From: Conus ventricosus
Lineage: Eukaryota > Mollusca > Gastropoda > Neogastropoda > Conidae
Direction of reading: 5' to 3'
Length of the DNA: 64,000 bases
Assembly: GCA_018398815.1 (NCBI GenBank)
Contig: CM031601.1
Span: 33,909,975-33,973,974 of the forward strand
The position numbers and the translations under genes were made by a program. Below the pieces are notes generated by a model. That model was not told where the DNA came from, ran no database searches, and saw only the letters and a program-made list of their open reading frames with translations. Of the stretch, positions 24,401-32,044 are shown in pieces (the first letter of the stretch is position 1; each line of letters starts with the position of its first letter).

Positions 24401-26642
24401 TACAATCCACACTCGTTTACACAACGGGCTGCCTACCTGGGTAGTGCTGACTGAAGAGCTGCCAGCTGGCGCTTCATTCAGTCATTTCCCGTGTCATCCA
24501 GTCAGTATCGTTCAATATCGATCACTCATTTTCCTTACTTCCTTCATTCTTTCCATTTCTCACGCAGGGTGCATGCTATGTGTAACGTGTCATCCATACC
24601 AACGGCCAAACTGGCCTACTCTTCCGAAAGTTGGTGATGAGATTTTACGTGTGTGCAAGATGTTATGCGTGCGTTCACACACGGAACCTCGGTTTATAGT
24701 CTTATTCGAAGGACTGTATGGGGAATGGAGTCAGAACCAATGTTAACTCCGAGGGAAAAATCCCCCTGTACCGAAAATGCCCCGGCGGAGGTTCGAACCC
24801 GCAACCCCAGGATCACTAAGATTACGAGTCCGGCGCTCTACCAACTGAGCTATTCCAGCTCTGTGATGGTCTGTTCTGCGATGGTCTGTATTTTGATGGT
24901 CTGTTTTGTGATGGTCTGTTTTGTGACAGTCTGTTTTGTGATAGTCTGTTTTGTGATGGTCTGTTTTGTGATGGTCTGTTTTGTGATGGTCTGTTCTGTG
25001 ATGGTTTGTTTTGTGATGGTTTGTTTTGTGATGGTCTGTTCTGTGATGTTCTGTATTTTGATGGTCTGTTTTGTGATAGTCTGTTTTGTGATGGTCTGTA
25101 TTTTGATGGTCTGTTCTGTGGTGGTCTGTTTTGTGATGGTGTGTTCTGTGATGGTCTGTATTTTGATGGTCTGTTCTGTGGTGGTCTGTTTTGTGATGGT
25201 CTGTTCTGTGATGGTCTGTTTTGTGATGGTCTGTTCTGTGATGGTCTGTATTTTGATGGTCTGTTCTGTGGTGGTCTGTTTTGTAATGGTCTGTTCTGTG
25301 ATGGTCTGTTCTGTGATGGTCTGTTTTGTAAAGGTGTCTTTCACATGGTCTTATTGGGGATGGTCTGTTCTGTGATGGTCTGTTTTGTAATGGTCTGTTC
25401 TATAATGGTCTGTTCTATAATGGTCTGTTCTGTAATGGGTCTGTTCTGTATTGGTCTGTTCTCAAATGGTCTATTTGATTGCCTGATCTCTCCTTGTAGT
25501 GTGTTTACTTTTGTTGCGATGTTTGTTCTGTTGTGATATTTGGAAGTGTGATTTTACATGTATGAATGTTCGTGCATTTTTGTTTCAGCCAAACTACACA
25601 CCAGCATACGGGAACACTGCAACATTTGGCGCAACTACCTGGATGTACAAGACAGCTGGGAGAATGTCAAAAAGATCTTGAAGTTTTATGGAGCAAACCC
25701 ACAAAACTTTGCCAGCTTCTCTGGCCCAGGTGGATTTTCAGACCCGGACCAGGTTGGTGCTACTTTCTTTTTCCGTTTCTTTTTTTCTTTTTGTATCTTT
25801 TTTGATTATACACAAAATGACCATGGCCAGCTATTTGGCAGTGTGTGTGTATAGCTAATTGGCAGTGTGTTGTGTACAGCTGATTGGCAGTGCAGTGTGC
25901 TGTGTACAGCTGATTGGCAGTGTGTTGTGAACAGCTGATTGGCAGTGTGTTGTGTACAGCTGATTGGCAGTGTGTTGTGTACAGCTGATTGGCAGTGTGT
26001 TGTGTACAGCTGATTGGCAGTGTGTTGTGTACAGCTGATTGTGGGGGACTACGGACTCAGCCACTACCAGCAGAAAGCTCAGTTTGGAATGTGGGCCATG
26101 CTGGCGTCTCCTCTGTTCATGTCTGTCGACCTTCGCACTATCACCCCTGAGGCCAAGGCCATTCTACTCAACAGGCAGGTCATTGCCATCAATCAGGACC
26201 CCCTTGGGGCACAAGGCATCATGTTGTATGGGGTGAGTCACAGTTTTTTCAGCATTGGGCTGACTGCAAACGGAGTGTTTAGGGATGAACCACTAACAAC
26301 GATTGCCCACAGAAATAGAAGATTCTAAGTTGATCCTAACTTTTAATGTTTAGGGCTTTGTGTCAGGTACCCCCCCCCCCCCCCCCCCCCCCCCCTTTTC
26401 CCAAAATTCTCCAGAGTTATAGTTTGCAGCCTCACAAGAAGTGTTAATACAGTTGGATAGTAAAACATGTGGATCATGTGAATCTACCAAAGACAGAAGG
26501 GTCATCAAGAACCTGGCTGTCACAGTAGGGCACAGGGTTGAATGGAAGAGTGCTGTGTCTGCCAGTAAACAGGAGGTGGGCTGGTGTGTTTGTGTGGGTA
26601 TGTTTGTATAATGCCTTTGTATAGGAATGGTGTGTGTGTGTG

Positions 26643-26695
<53 letters not shown>

Positions 26696-26891
26696 CCATG
26701 ATGCCTGTATTTAGGAGTGGGATGTATGTGTGTGTGTGCTTGGGTGGGTGGGTGGTTAAGTATGGGTATGTGTGCATGATGCCCGAGTATATGAGTGGGA
26801 TGTGTAAGTTGGGGTCAGTGTGTTTGCGTGGGTACATCTTTGTAATGCCTGTGTATAGGAGTGTGTGTGCGTGTGTATGTGTGTGTGTGTG

Positions 26892-26935
<44 letters not shown>

Positions 26936-27552
26936 TGTGATGCCTGTGTTTAGGGATGGGGGGGGGGGGATGTGGGGGGAGGGGGGGTTTGGTGTGTTTG
27001 TATGGGTATGTTTGCATGATGCATGAGTATTGAGAGTGGGATGTGTGCGTGGGTTGGTATGTTTGTGTGCATGATACCTGTGTATGAGAGTGAGATGTGT
27101 TTGTGTGTGGATGGGTGTGTGGTGTGTGTGCTTCATGCCTGAGTATAAGAGTCCAATGGATGTGTATATATCACCTCAAGACTGCGTGTGGATTTTGCTT
27201 TTTATGAACATCCACAGTGTAAGTTCCACCGCTAAAGGAGTGACCAACCTTTCAACCCATTCTTCCATCTCTTTCGACCTATTCCATACAGCTGTCCAAT
27301 TCCATCTCAGTGTGGCTGAAACCTCTGGCAGTCCATGGCAGCTACGCCATCGCCTTCCTGAATGAGGACGACCAAGGGCGATCCATGCCCTTCAGTATCC
27401 ATCTTGCAGACATCGGGTTGACCAGTGACAGAGGATACAACATCACCGACGTCTTTCAAAACCTCCCCGTGGGCCTCTTCAAGCCAACATCCAGTTTGGA
27501 TGTTTTGGTGGACCCAACCAGTATCATTATAGTCAAAGCTGTGCCTTTGTAA
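9280..27552 (+). CDS. GLA/NAGA-like: GH27 alpha-galactosidase A / alpha-N-acetylgalactosaminidase-like gene, seven coding exons (with breaks)
   Basis: This family hydrolyses terminal alpha-galactose or alpha-GalNAc from glycolipids and glycoproteins in the lysosome. Exons are 9280-9434, 12001-12175, 15407-15577, 22226-22275, 25589-25752, 26035-26232 and 27292-27552. A signal peptide precedes [19 protein letters not shown]. The catalytic nucleophile (DLVKTDGC, equivalent to human Asp170) and acid/base ([11 protein letters not shown], equivalent to Asp231) are both present. N-glycosylation sequons occur in exons 4 (NQT), 5 (NYT, the human Asn215 position) and 7 (NIT). Exon junctions match human GLA. 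Damage: four one-base losses in or at the end of exon 3, about 42 bp missing from the end of exon 4, and a 2-bp gain in exon 5. The lost part of exon 4 carries the residues that separate GLA from NAGA specificity, so the substrate cannot be called. It is either a pseudogene or a real gene with sequence errors. Confidence 0.9.
9440..10005. other. Intron 1, unique part
   Basis: No coding exon or known element was recognised. A purine-rich run from about 9650 leads into the 46-bp array. Confidence 0.5.
10006..10790. repeat. 46-bp minisatellite, intron 1
   Basis: About 15 copies of a purine-rich unit built on GGGTAATTAGAACAGAAAGG and ATGGAAAGAGG, degenerating towards 10800. Confidence 0.92.
10800..11555. 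other. Intron 1, unique part
   Basis: No exon or element was recognised. A short duplicate (taccCTTTTAGAGcCTgAAGAATA) occurs at about 11028 and 11063. Confidence 0.4.
11560..11912. repeat. 45-bp palindrome-rich minisatellite, intron 1
   Basis: Eight copies with TGTGCATGCA starting at 11571, 11616, 11661, 11706, 11755, 11800, 11845 and 11890. Each unit holds two palindromes, TGCATGCA and AACTTGC-A-GCAAGTT. One copy has a 4-bp insertion. Confidence 0.95.
12001..12175 (+). CDS. GLA/NAGA-like: GH27 gene, coding exon 2
   Basis: The acceptor is TATTTCAG and the donor GTGAGT. It encodes [22 protein letters not shown] and [14 protein letters not shown], all hallmark GH27 barrel segments; the IDDCW aspartates line the active site. 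The length, 175 bp, equals human GLA exon 2. The frame is intact. Confidence 0.93.
12340..13560. repeat. 31-bp minisatellite with many indels, intron 2
   Basis: More than 30 copies of a unit containing GAATACCACACTTAGGGATG and ACACAGTGTT. The first 200 bp and the stretch after 13560 are more diverged versions. Single-base gains and losses are frequent, unlike the clean arrays at 17.2 and 28 kb. TTAGGG inside the unit is not telomeric. Confidence 0.93.
13790..14022. repeat. 69-bp repeat, three copies, intron 2
   Basis: Three near-identical units with GGAATAGCAGTCGTTGGGAT and GACAAACTTGACAGTC. It leads directly into the next array. Confidence 0.92.
14023..15395. repeat. 31-bp minisatellite ending 12 bp before exon 3
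   Basis: About 43 copies of a unit with GTGTTGATAGTGACAGCATG and ACTCGTGCA. Each unit carries GACAG, and the real exon 3 acceptor is also GACAG followed by G-GTG-CATG, so the unit may descend from this acceptor. Confidence 0.93.
15407..15577 (+). CDS. GLA/NAGA-like: GH27 gene, coding exon 3 (nucleophile exon, frameshifted)
   Basis: The acceptor is TCTGACAG. Segments in shifting frames are [38 protein letters not shown] and ADPKDMDT. The nucleophile Asp is present in KTDGC. Against the family pattern one base is missing at about 15419, 15439 and 15456, and one before the donor at 15578. That gives 171 bp, where 175 would keep frame and phase. Confidence 0.85.
15560..17060. repeat. 31-bp minisatellite starting on the exon 3/intron 3 junction
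   Basis: Almost 50 copies. The unit core CCCAAAGATATGGATA is the last coding sequence of exon 3 (15560-15575), and the following TGTAAAAGGGAAC corresponds to the exon 3 donor region GTGAGTGAAGGGAAC. The distal end (16800-17000) uses a GTACAGCTGGGAAAGG variant. Indels are common. Confidence 0.92.
17180..18950. repeat. 38/41-bp minisatellite, intron 3
   Basis: About 45 nearly perfect copies of a pyrimidine-rich unit with CTCCACTGCTCATTGTTCAG and TGTATTTCTTTACATGTT. Units differ by a CTC triplet. All three forward frames stay open for over 540 codons because the unit lacks stops; there is no sign of coding. Confidence 0.95.
19058..19402. repeat. 71-bp repeat, five copies, intron 3
   Basis: Unit with GTGCATGGGTTTGACCGACA and TCAACCTGCAGCAGAGCTAA, ending in GCATATATATC. 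Confidence 0.93.
19402..20270. other. Intron 3, unique part
   Basis: No exon, domain or known repeat was recognised. Confidence 0.45.
20275..21430. repeat. 20-bp minisatellite, intron 3
   Basis: More than 50 copies of AGTTCCCCTCCAGTGAGGGT and variants. Insertions of AGTGT or AGGGT extend some units. It is pyrimidine-rich with CAG in every unit. Confidence 0.95.
21430..22225. other. Intron 3, last part before exon 4
   Basis: Unique sequence with a G-rich run at about 22040. Nothing was recognised until the polypyrimidine tract and acceptor of exon 4. Confidence 0.45.
22226..22275 (+). CDS. GLA/NAGA-like: GH27 gene, coding exon 4 (3' end lost in repeat)
   Basis: The acceptor is CTGTTTCAG. 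It encodes [16 protein letters not shown] and then runs straight into the 15-bp array with no donor. Human GLA exon 4 is 92 bp, so about 42 bp (about 14 codons around the SCEWP/SCSWP specificity motif) is absent. No sign of it was found before exon 5. Confidence 0.78.
22276..23500. repeat. 15-bp minisatellite (GATGGTCTSTTCTGT), intron 4, part 1
   Basis: The array begins inside exon 4 and runs with variants GATGGTCTCTTTGGT, GATGGTCTCTTCTGT and GGTTGTCTCTTCTGT. Because the unit is 15 bp, frames stay open and yield valine/methionine-rich or glycine-rich pseudo-proteins. Higher-order blocks of about 120 bp are visible between 22800 and 23150. Confidence 0.93.
23510..24035. mobile_element. Inverted-repeat element splitting the 15-bp array
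   Basis: Positions about 23591-23665 and 23905-23968 are imperfect inverted copies (CACCAAATGAAAGAACAAAT against ATTTGTTCTTTCATCTGGT). The minus-strand copy holds a hammerhead-like core at 23631-23672. The left flank carries the dispersed repeat CCGACCGCAAAGGGCCACAT, also seen inverted near 44820. The right flank (23970-24035) is shared with the copies at 31.4 and 52.9 kb. No coding capacity is visible. Confidence 0.75.
24040..24325. repeat. 15-bp minisatellite, intron 4, part 2
   Basis: GATGGTCTGTTTTGT units with a CTGTATTTT variant. This part belongs to the same array but is richer in TTTTGT units. Confidence 0.92.
24331..24866 (-). mobile_element. tRNA-derived SINE with (ATT)n tail
   Basis: On the minus strand it starts with a tRNA-like head (24866-24780: ATAGCTCAGTTGGTAGAGCG, then GGTTCGAACCTCC). 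It continues through a body of about 370 bp and ends GTAAAGCGCTTAGAGCTTGG, AGGCGCTATATAAGTATTCA and (ATT)n. That 3' end is a common SINE/LINE tail in marine invertebrates. It is inserted into the 15-bp array. Confidence 0.85.
24866..25480. repeat. 15-bp minisatellite, intron 4, part 3
   Basis: Continuation of the GATGGTCTGTTYTGT array after the SINE, with recurrent CTGTATTTTGATGG and GTGGTGGTCTG variants in blocks. Confidence 0.92.
25589..25752 (+). CDS. GLA/NAGA-like: GH27 gene, coding exon 5 (acid/base exon, 2-bp gain)
   Basis: The acceptor is TTGTTTCAG and the donor GTTGGT. It opens with PNYT, exactly as human exon 5 does, then shifts. The rest reads [19 protein letters not shown] and ends [12 protein letters not shown]. 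The observed 164 bp is the human 162 bp plus an extra AC in TACACACC. Confidence 0.88.
25855..26040. repeat. 25-bp minisatellite carrying the exon 6 splice acceptor
   Basis: About seven copies of GTGTTGTGTACAGCTGATTG followed by GCAGT. The last copy spans the intron 5/exon 6 junction (TGTGTACAG then CTGATTG), so every upstream copy repeats the acceptor plus seven coding bases. Confidence 0.93.
26035..26232 (+). CDS. GLA/NAGA-like: GH27 gene, coding exon 6
   Basis: It encodes [20 protein letters not shown], then [13 protein letters not shown] and [13 protein letters not shown], the end of the catalytic barrel. The length, 198 bp, equals human GLA exon 6 and the frame is intact. The donor is GTGAGT. 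The acceptor CAG is part of a tandem repeat unit that fills the end of intron 5. Confidence 0.94.
26370..26395. repeat. Poly(C), 26 bp, intron 6
   Basis: An uninterrupted run of C. Confidence 0.95.
26580..27150. repeat. (TG)n-rich minisatellite region, intron 6
   Basis: Long GT/TG runs at 26636-26695 and 26870-26940 alternate with ATGCCTGTGTATAGGAGTG-like units (about 70-120 bp spacing). There is a G-rich block at 26950-26990. Confidence 0.88.
27292..27552 (+). CDS. GLA/NAGA-like: GH27 gene, terminal coding exon 7
   Basis: The acceptor is CATACAG. It encodes the C-terminal beta-sandwich: [20 protein letters not shown], then a NIT sequon, and ends IIIVKAVPL followed by TAA at 27550-27552. 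WLKPL matches the family W/Y-x-R/K-PL motif. The frame is intact for 86 codons. Confidence 0.92.
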   Translation: MSNSISVWLKPLAVHGSYAIAFLNEDDQGRSMPFSIHLADIGLTSDRGYNITDVFQNLPVGLFKPTSSLDVLVDPTSIIIVKAVPL

Positions 27553-27556
27553 AGAT

Positions 27557-27586
27557 AATAAAGATAGAAATAAGTTAGAAAATAAA
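27557..27586 (+). terminator. Polyadenylation signals of the GH27 gene
   Basis: AATAAA occurs at 27557-27562 and again at 27581-27586, directly after the stop codon, giving a very short 3' UTR. Confidence 0.7.
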
Positions 27587-27589
27587 TGA

Positions 27590-28010
27590 TAAGTGATAGT
27601 GAGAAGCACCGTAATGAAATATTTCAAATGCAATTTTTGATCAGCAAATGAAGATTTAAAGATGTGTGCACAGCATTTTTGTCTAATATTATACTTTTGT
27701 GTCTTATCTTCCACATTCTCTGCATGGCGTTCCTTCATGCTGCTCACTCCACCTGCCTCACACACAGCCGTGCCCAGGCTCATAGCAGTGGTTAGGAAGC
27801 TGTCAGTATCATCAGACAACCCACCAGCAGACGTGCTGCACTGCTGCTGAGTCATGGTGGTGATGTTCAGTGGTGCCTGTCCTGATCCAGCTGTGCAGGT
27901 CTGCTGAGGCCCCAAGTGATGGAGACAAAGGCTTAGCCACAGAGCATCAGTGTGTGCCCCTCTCTGAAATGAAGCTGCCTCTGAACCCTTCCATTACACT
28001 GAAATGACTG
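27590..28010. other. Downstream of the GH27 gene
   Basis: No further gene was recognised. Confidence 0.4.
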
Positions 28011-28995
28011 CTTCTTCACCCCACAATGACAGTCCCCAACACAGACGACGTAGTCACTGACTTGTACACCCCACAATGACAGTCCCCAACACAGATGACG
28101 TAGTCACTGTTTTGTACACCCCACAATGACAGTCCCCAACACAGATGACTTAGTCACTGACTTGTACACCCCACAATGACAGTCCCCAACACAGATGATG
28201 TAGTCACCAACTTTTACACCCCACAATGACAGTCCCCAACACAGACGACGTAGTCACCGACTTTTACACCCCACAATGACAGTCCCCAACACAGACGACT
28301 TAGTCACTGACTTGTACACCCCACAATGACAGTCCCCAACACAGATGATGTAGTCACCAACTTTTACACCCCACAATGACAGTCCCCAACACAGACGACG
28401 TAGTCACCGACTTTTACACCCCACAATGACAGTCCCCAACACAGACGACTTAGTCACTGACTTGTACACCCCACAATGACAGTCCCCAACACAGATGATG
28501 TAGTCACCAACTTTTACACCCCACAATGACAGTCCCCAACACAGATGACGTAGTCACCGACTTTTACACCCCACAATGACAGTCCCCAACACAGACGACT
28601 TAGTCACTGACTTGTACACCCCACAATGACAGTCCCCAACACAGATGATGTCGTCACCAACTTTTACACCCCACAATGACAGTCCCCAACACAGACGACG
28701 TAGTCACCGACTTTTACACCCCACAATGACAGTCCCCAACACAGACGACATAGTCACTGACTTCTACACCCCACAATGACAGTCCCCAACACAGACAGCA
28801 TTGTCACTGACTTTTACACCCCACAATGACAGTCCCCAACACAGATGACGTAGTCACTGACTTCTACACCCCACAATGACAGTCCCTGACACTGACGACA
28901 TACTCACTGACTTTTACACCCCACACTGACAGTCCCCAACACTGACGGCATTGTCACTGACTTCTACACCCCACAATGACAGTTCCCAACACTGA
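28010..28995. repeat. 50-bp minisatellite with 150-bp higher-order repeat
   Basis: About 20 units with ACACCCCACAATGACAGTCC and CCAACACAGA. Unit variants (GATGATG / GACGACG / GACGACT plus matching tails) recur in a fixed order of three, four times over between about 28181 and 28780. Confidence 0.95.
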
Positions 28996-28999
28996 CTTT

Positions 29000-29560
29000 C
29001 AAGATTTTTGTGAATTAATAGGTTTTAAGCTGGGACTTAAATGAAGGGAAAGAATCAGAGCAATAGGTTTTAAGCTGAGACTTAAATGAAGGGAAAGAAT
29101 CTGAGCAATAGGTTTTAAGCTGAGACTTAAATGAAGGGAAAGAATCGGAGCACTTACAAGTGAAAGGCAGACTGTTCCAGGCCAGTGGGATTGGACAGGT
29201 AAAGGATCTGTCACCACAGGTCATGGTTCTGTAAGAGGACATGTTCAAGAACCTTGTGTCAGAAGAAGAGCGGATGTAGTGAGCTGGAGTAGCAATGTGG
29301 AGCAGTTCAAACCAAAAGTCGGGCACTGCTCCAGAGAGCTCAGAAAAACCAGAGTAGAAAGTGTATCCTCTGTTCTGTCAGAGATGGGGAGCCAGTTTAC
29401 ACAGCGAAGGAGAGAAGGCATGTTCCAAATTTGAGTGTCTGAAAATCATGCGAACAGCATTGTTTGGGATTTTCTGAAGCCTACCAGAAGATACCTTGGG
29501 ATGCCGGAAAGTAGGGAATTAACAACAGTCTGTTCTGGAATGATGAAGACATTTCAAGTT
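29000..29560 (-). mobile_element. LINE RT 3' fragment (CR1/L2-like)
   Basis: The minus strand encodes the RT tail: NSLLSGIPRYLL, LLRCVNWLPISDR, then HYIRSSSDTRFLNM, GDRSFTCPIPLAWNSLPF and FPSFKSQLKTY. The first part (29530-29330) is frameshifted against the second. The stretch encoding SDSFPSFKSQLKTYC is triplicated (39-bp units at about 29020-29145). Confidence 0.82.
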
Positions 29561-30060
29561 TCGGTTGCTTCAGCATAGAGAGAATGTGTGCATCTCTTTG
29601 AGTGTGCATCTGAAAATTATGGTTCTAACAGATGCAAATATTTTCCCAGTTTGTACCACCCTATTATGTTAGGTTGCAGTTTATTACTGCTCTTTTTTTC
29701 CATGATAATATTCAAATTTTTTATTTCATCCATTTGTTTTTCCTCAGGGACAAGAATATAATTTTGATATATAATCTTGAAAATTCTCCACTGGAATAAT
29801 ACTTTTTTTTACCATTTCTTGTGGCTATGTTTTTTACTGGCTGTCTGTGCTGGCACTCATGTAAGTTTTCAGCCGTCCATTGATAACTGTGGAATCAGCT
29901 TCATGACGGTCACCGGCTCCCTCCCCCTCTATTCTCCTCCACTTCGCCTACCTCACACTCACTCGCTTTCTCTCACTCTCTCTCTTAGTCCTGTCACTCT
30001 CCACACATCCCTCTCTGTGCTTCACCATTTTTTTTTTTAATTGTTAGTTTTTCTGCAAGA
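29560..30060. other. Unassigned sequence
   Basis: AT-rich, ending in pyrimidine-rich sequence (CTCACTCTCTCTC near 29960). No gene was recognised. Confidence 0.4.
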
Positions 30061-31365
30061 CAATATAATAATAATAATAATAGTGATTATTTATACGCAC
30101 ACACCTTCTTGTCAAGAAGCTCGTGGCGTTTACAATGGCATTTCGTGCATATATACTCATACGTAGCAAACTCACAAAACTCACAATCCACATACTCACA
30201 ATACAAAATAGTAATAAAATAAGGGATAAGAAATATACAAGGATAACTAACTGTACATGGTTAAGGTGTCTGAAACTCAATAATGTATAACACTCATCAA
30301 AATCAGTCATTATGTACATGTGCAAAGCAAGCAGCTGCATCTCACTAGCGAGCGGGAAAGGCGGATCGAAAGAGGTGGGTCTTAAGGGAGCTTTTGAACT
30401 GTGTCAGGGAATTAGAATTTCGTACATGGAGAGGCAGGCTGTTCCATGTTATAGGGCCGATGTAAGAGAAGGCACGCTGTCCTTGAGTTTTCTTGTTGCG
30501 TCGGGGAACCTTGAACATTTAGTGTCAGTAGATGAACGGAGAGATCTAGAGGGGGTGTAGACTGTGAGAATTTCTTTGAGTGCGTGCGGTGCGGTTTGGT
30601 TGATGACGTTGAAACACATAATGCTAAGTTTATAATCTATTCTCTGGGCGATGGGAGCCAATGCAGGGCTCGAAGGAGTGGAGTGGTGTGAGTTCTCTTG
30701 GGACATCTAAAAACTAACCTAGCGGCACTATTTTGAACTTTTTGGAGCTTGTTTAGCAGAGTGTCAGGGATGCCGGCAACAAGAGAATTTCCATAGTCAA
30801 GACGAGACAGAACAAGTGAAGTAACAAGAGTCTGAGTGGCCTGTTGTGAAAGATAGTGGCGAATAGTGCTAATTTTCCTTAACTCGTGATACGCTACCTG
30901 ACAAACTTTGTTTACATGAGGTTTCATGGACAGATCTTCATCAAACATGACTCCTAGGTTCCTTACAGATGTGGAGAATGCTATTTCGCTGTGACCAATA
31001 GTGATTTTGAGGGCCTGGTCCGATTCACCCCTACCGCCAACCAGGAGAGCTTCTGTCTTTGAATCATTTAGTTGGAGCTTGTTCTGGGTCATCCACCGTT
31101 TCACGTCAGAGATGCAGTTTTCACTGGTAGAAAGAAGTCTATGGATTTGATTGGGATAAGAAGAGTTGTAGAGCTGAGTATCATCAGCAAATTCACTGTG
31201 AGAGACTGAATGACTATCAATTACGTTGGGAAGTGGTTGTGTGTACAGTAGAAACAGCAGAGGGCCCAGAACTGAGCCCTGTGGAACTCCAAACTTGAGA
31301 GGTGTAGGTTTAGAAACAAAAGCCTGGATCGAAACGGTCTGCCTACGTCCAGTATGGATGAATAG
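30060..31365 (-). mobile_element. CR1/L2-like LINE, 5'-truncated
   Basis: The minus strand contains GVPQGSVLGPLLFLLYTQPL (motif B), SEFADDTQLY (catalytic motif C), MKRWMTQNKLQLNDSKTEAL, LDYGNSLVAGIPDTLLNKLQ and the tail TPSRSLRSSTDTK / ITWNSLPLHVR. It ends in (ATT)n at 30066-30081. The 5' part, including the endonuclease and RT motif A, is missing. The RT catalytic frame is open from about 31365 to 30640. It is a separate family from LINEs A and B. Confidence 0.88.
30637..31365 (-). pseudogene. LINE reverse transcriptase, C-terminal half
   Basis: This is the core piece of an RT that lacks its N-terminus. Motif B and the FADD catalytic pair are intact, and the thumb region continues to WLPSPRE. 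The frame then shifts into the C-terminal domain. It cannot act alone because the endonuclease and fingers are gone. Confidence 0.82.
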
Positions 31366-31480
31366 ATTACAAAACTTGTCATCTGTTTGTCCATATTGTC
31401 TTGCGAATTACCAACAATTGTTTTTTAAAATTTGTTTCAATTTTTGCCTGCAGTCACTTCAATTGAAACTAATCTGGTGT
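31366..31480. mobile_element. 3' fragment of the fold-back family
   Basis: GATTACAAAACTTGTCATCT and TTTGCCTGCAGTCACTTC correspond to the outer part of the element ends at 23.97-24.03 kb and 52.93-53.04 kb. The hammerhead-like core is missing here. Confidence 0.55.
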
Positions 31481-32040
31481 GGTCTGGTTTGTTTTTGTTC
31501 TTTTGTTTGTTTGTTTGTTTGTTTTTATACATTCTACAACATGATTATGATCTCAACATGAGCACTTTCCATTTTCATTATCATTTGTGTGTTTGCATTT
31601 CAGTGATATTTGTCCCAAACAATTCAATTTCTTTAGATGTTTTCCACTTAGCAGTGCTGTTGTCACCATCTGCCAGAGGGCTTTTTGTTCAGTGCCTATT
31701 TTTCAACAGGACAGTTACCTGTGTGACTAAACACCTGCCAAAGGGCTTTTTGTGTGCATTTTCAGTGCTGTAGATTGTTGGTGCACCAGCAACATTTACA
31801 CGCGAAATCTGTAAATGGTGTGTCACTTGTTAAGCTCATGTGCCAGACTGTCATACGCCTGTCTGATAATGCTGAGGTTGAAATCAGTCCATCCCTCTCT
31901 CTTGATGTTGTAGAGTATCAGATGTGAAAACTCGTGTCTGCATGCATTCCTAGTTAGTTCTGAGATGTGATTGTTTTATATCGATTTGGAATCGAAACAA
32001 GCGACAAGAGTTTGGGATTCGAGGAAAAATCAAATAGCAT
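31480..32040. other. Unassigned sequence
   Basis: (TTTG)n at about 31497-31525; otherwise nothing was recognised. Confidence 0.4.
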
Positions 32041-32044
32041 CCCC

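Noticed and set aside
24780..24866. Possible tRNA gene on the minus strand
   Set aside because: The A and B boxes are good, but the anticodon stem does not pair and the sequence continues into a SINE body with an (ATT)n tail.
22659..25375. Val/Met-rich and Gly/Cys-rich frames that look membrane- or silk-like
   Set aside because: The 15-bp unit keeps frames open; the composition is that of the repeat and changes with frame.
26520..27136. His/Thr-rich frames opposite the (TG)n region
   Set aside because: Low-complexity translation of CA/TG repeats in intron 6.
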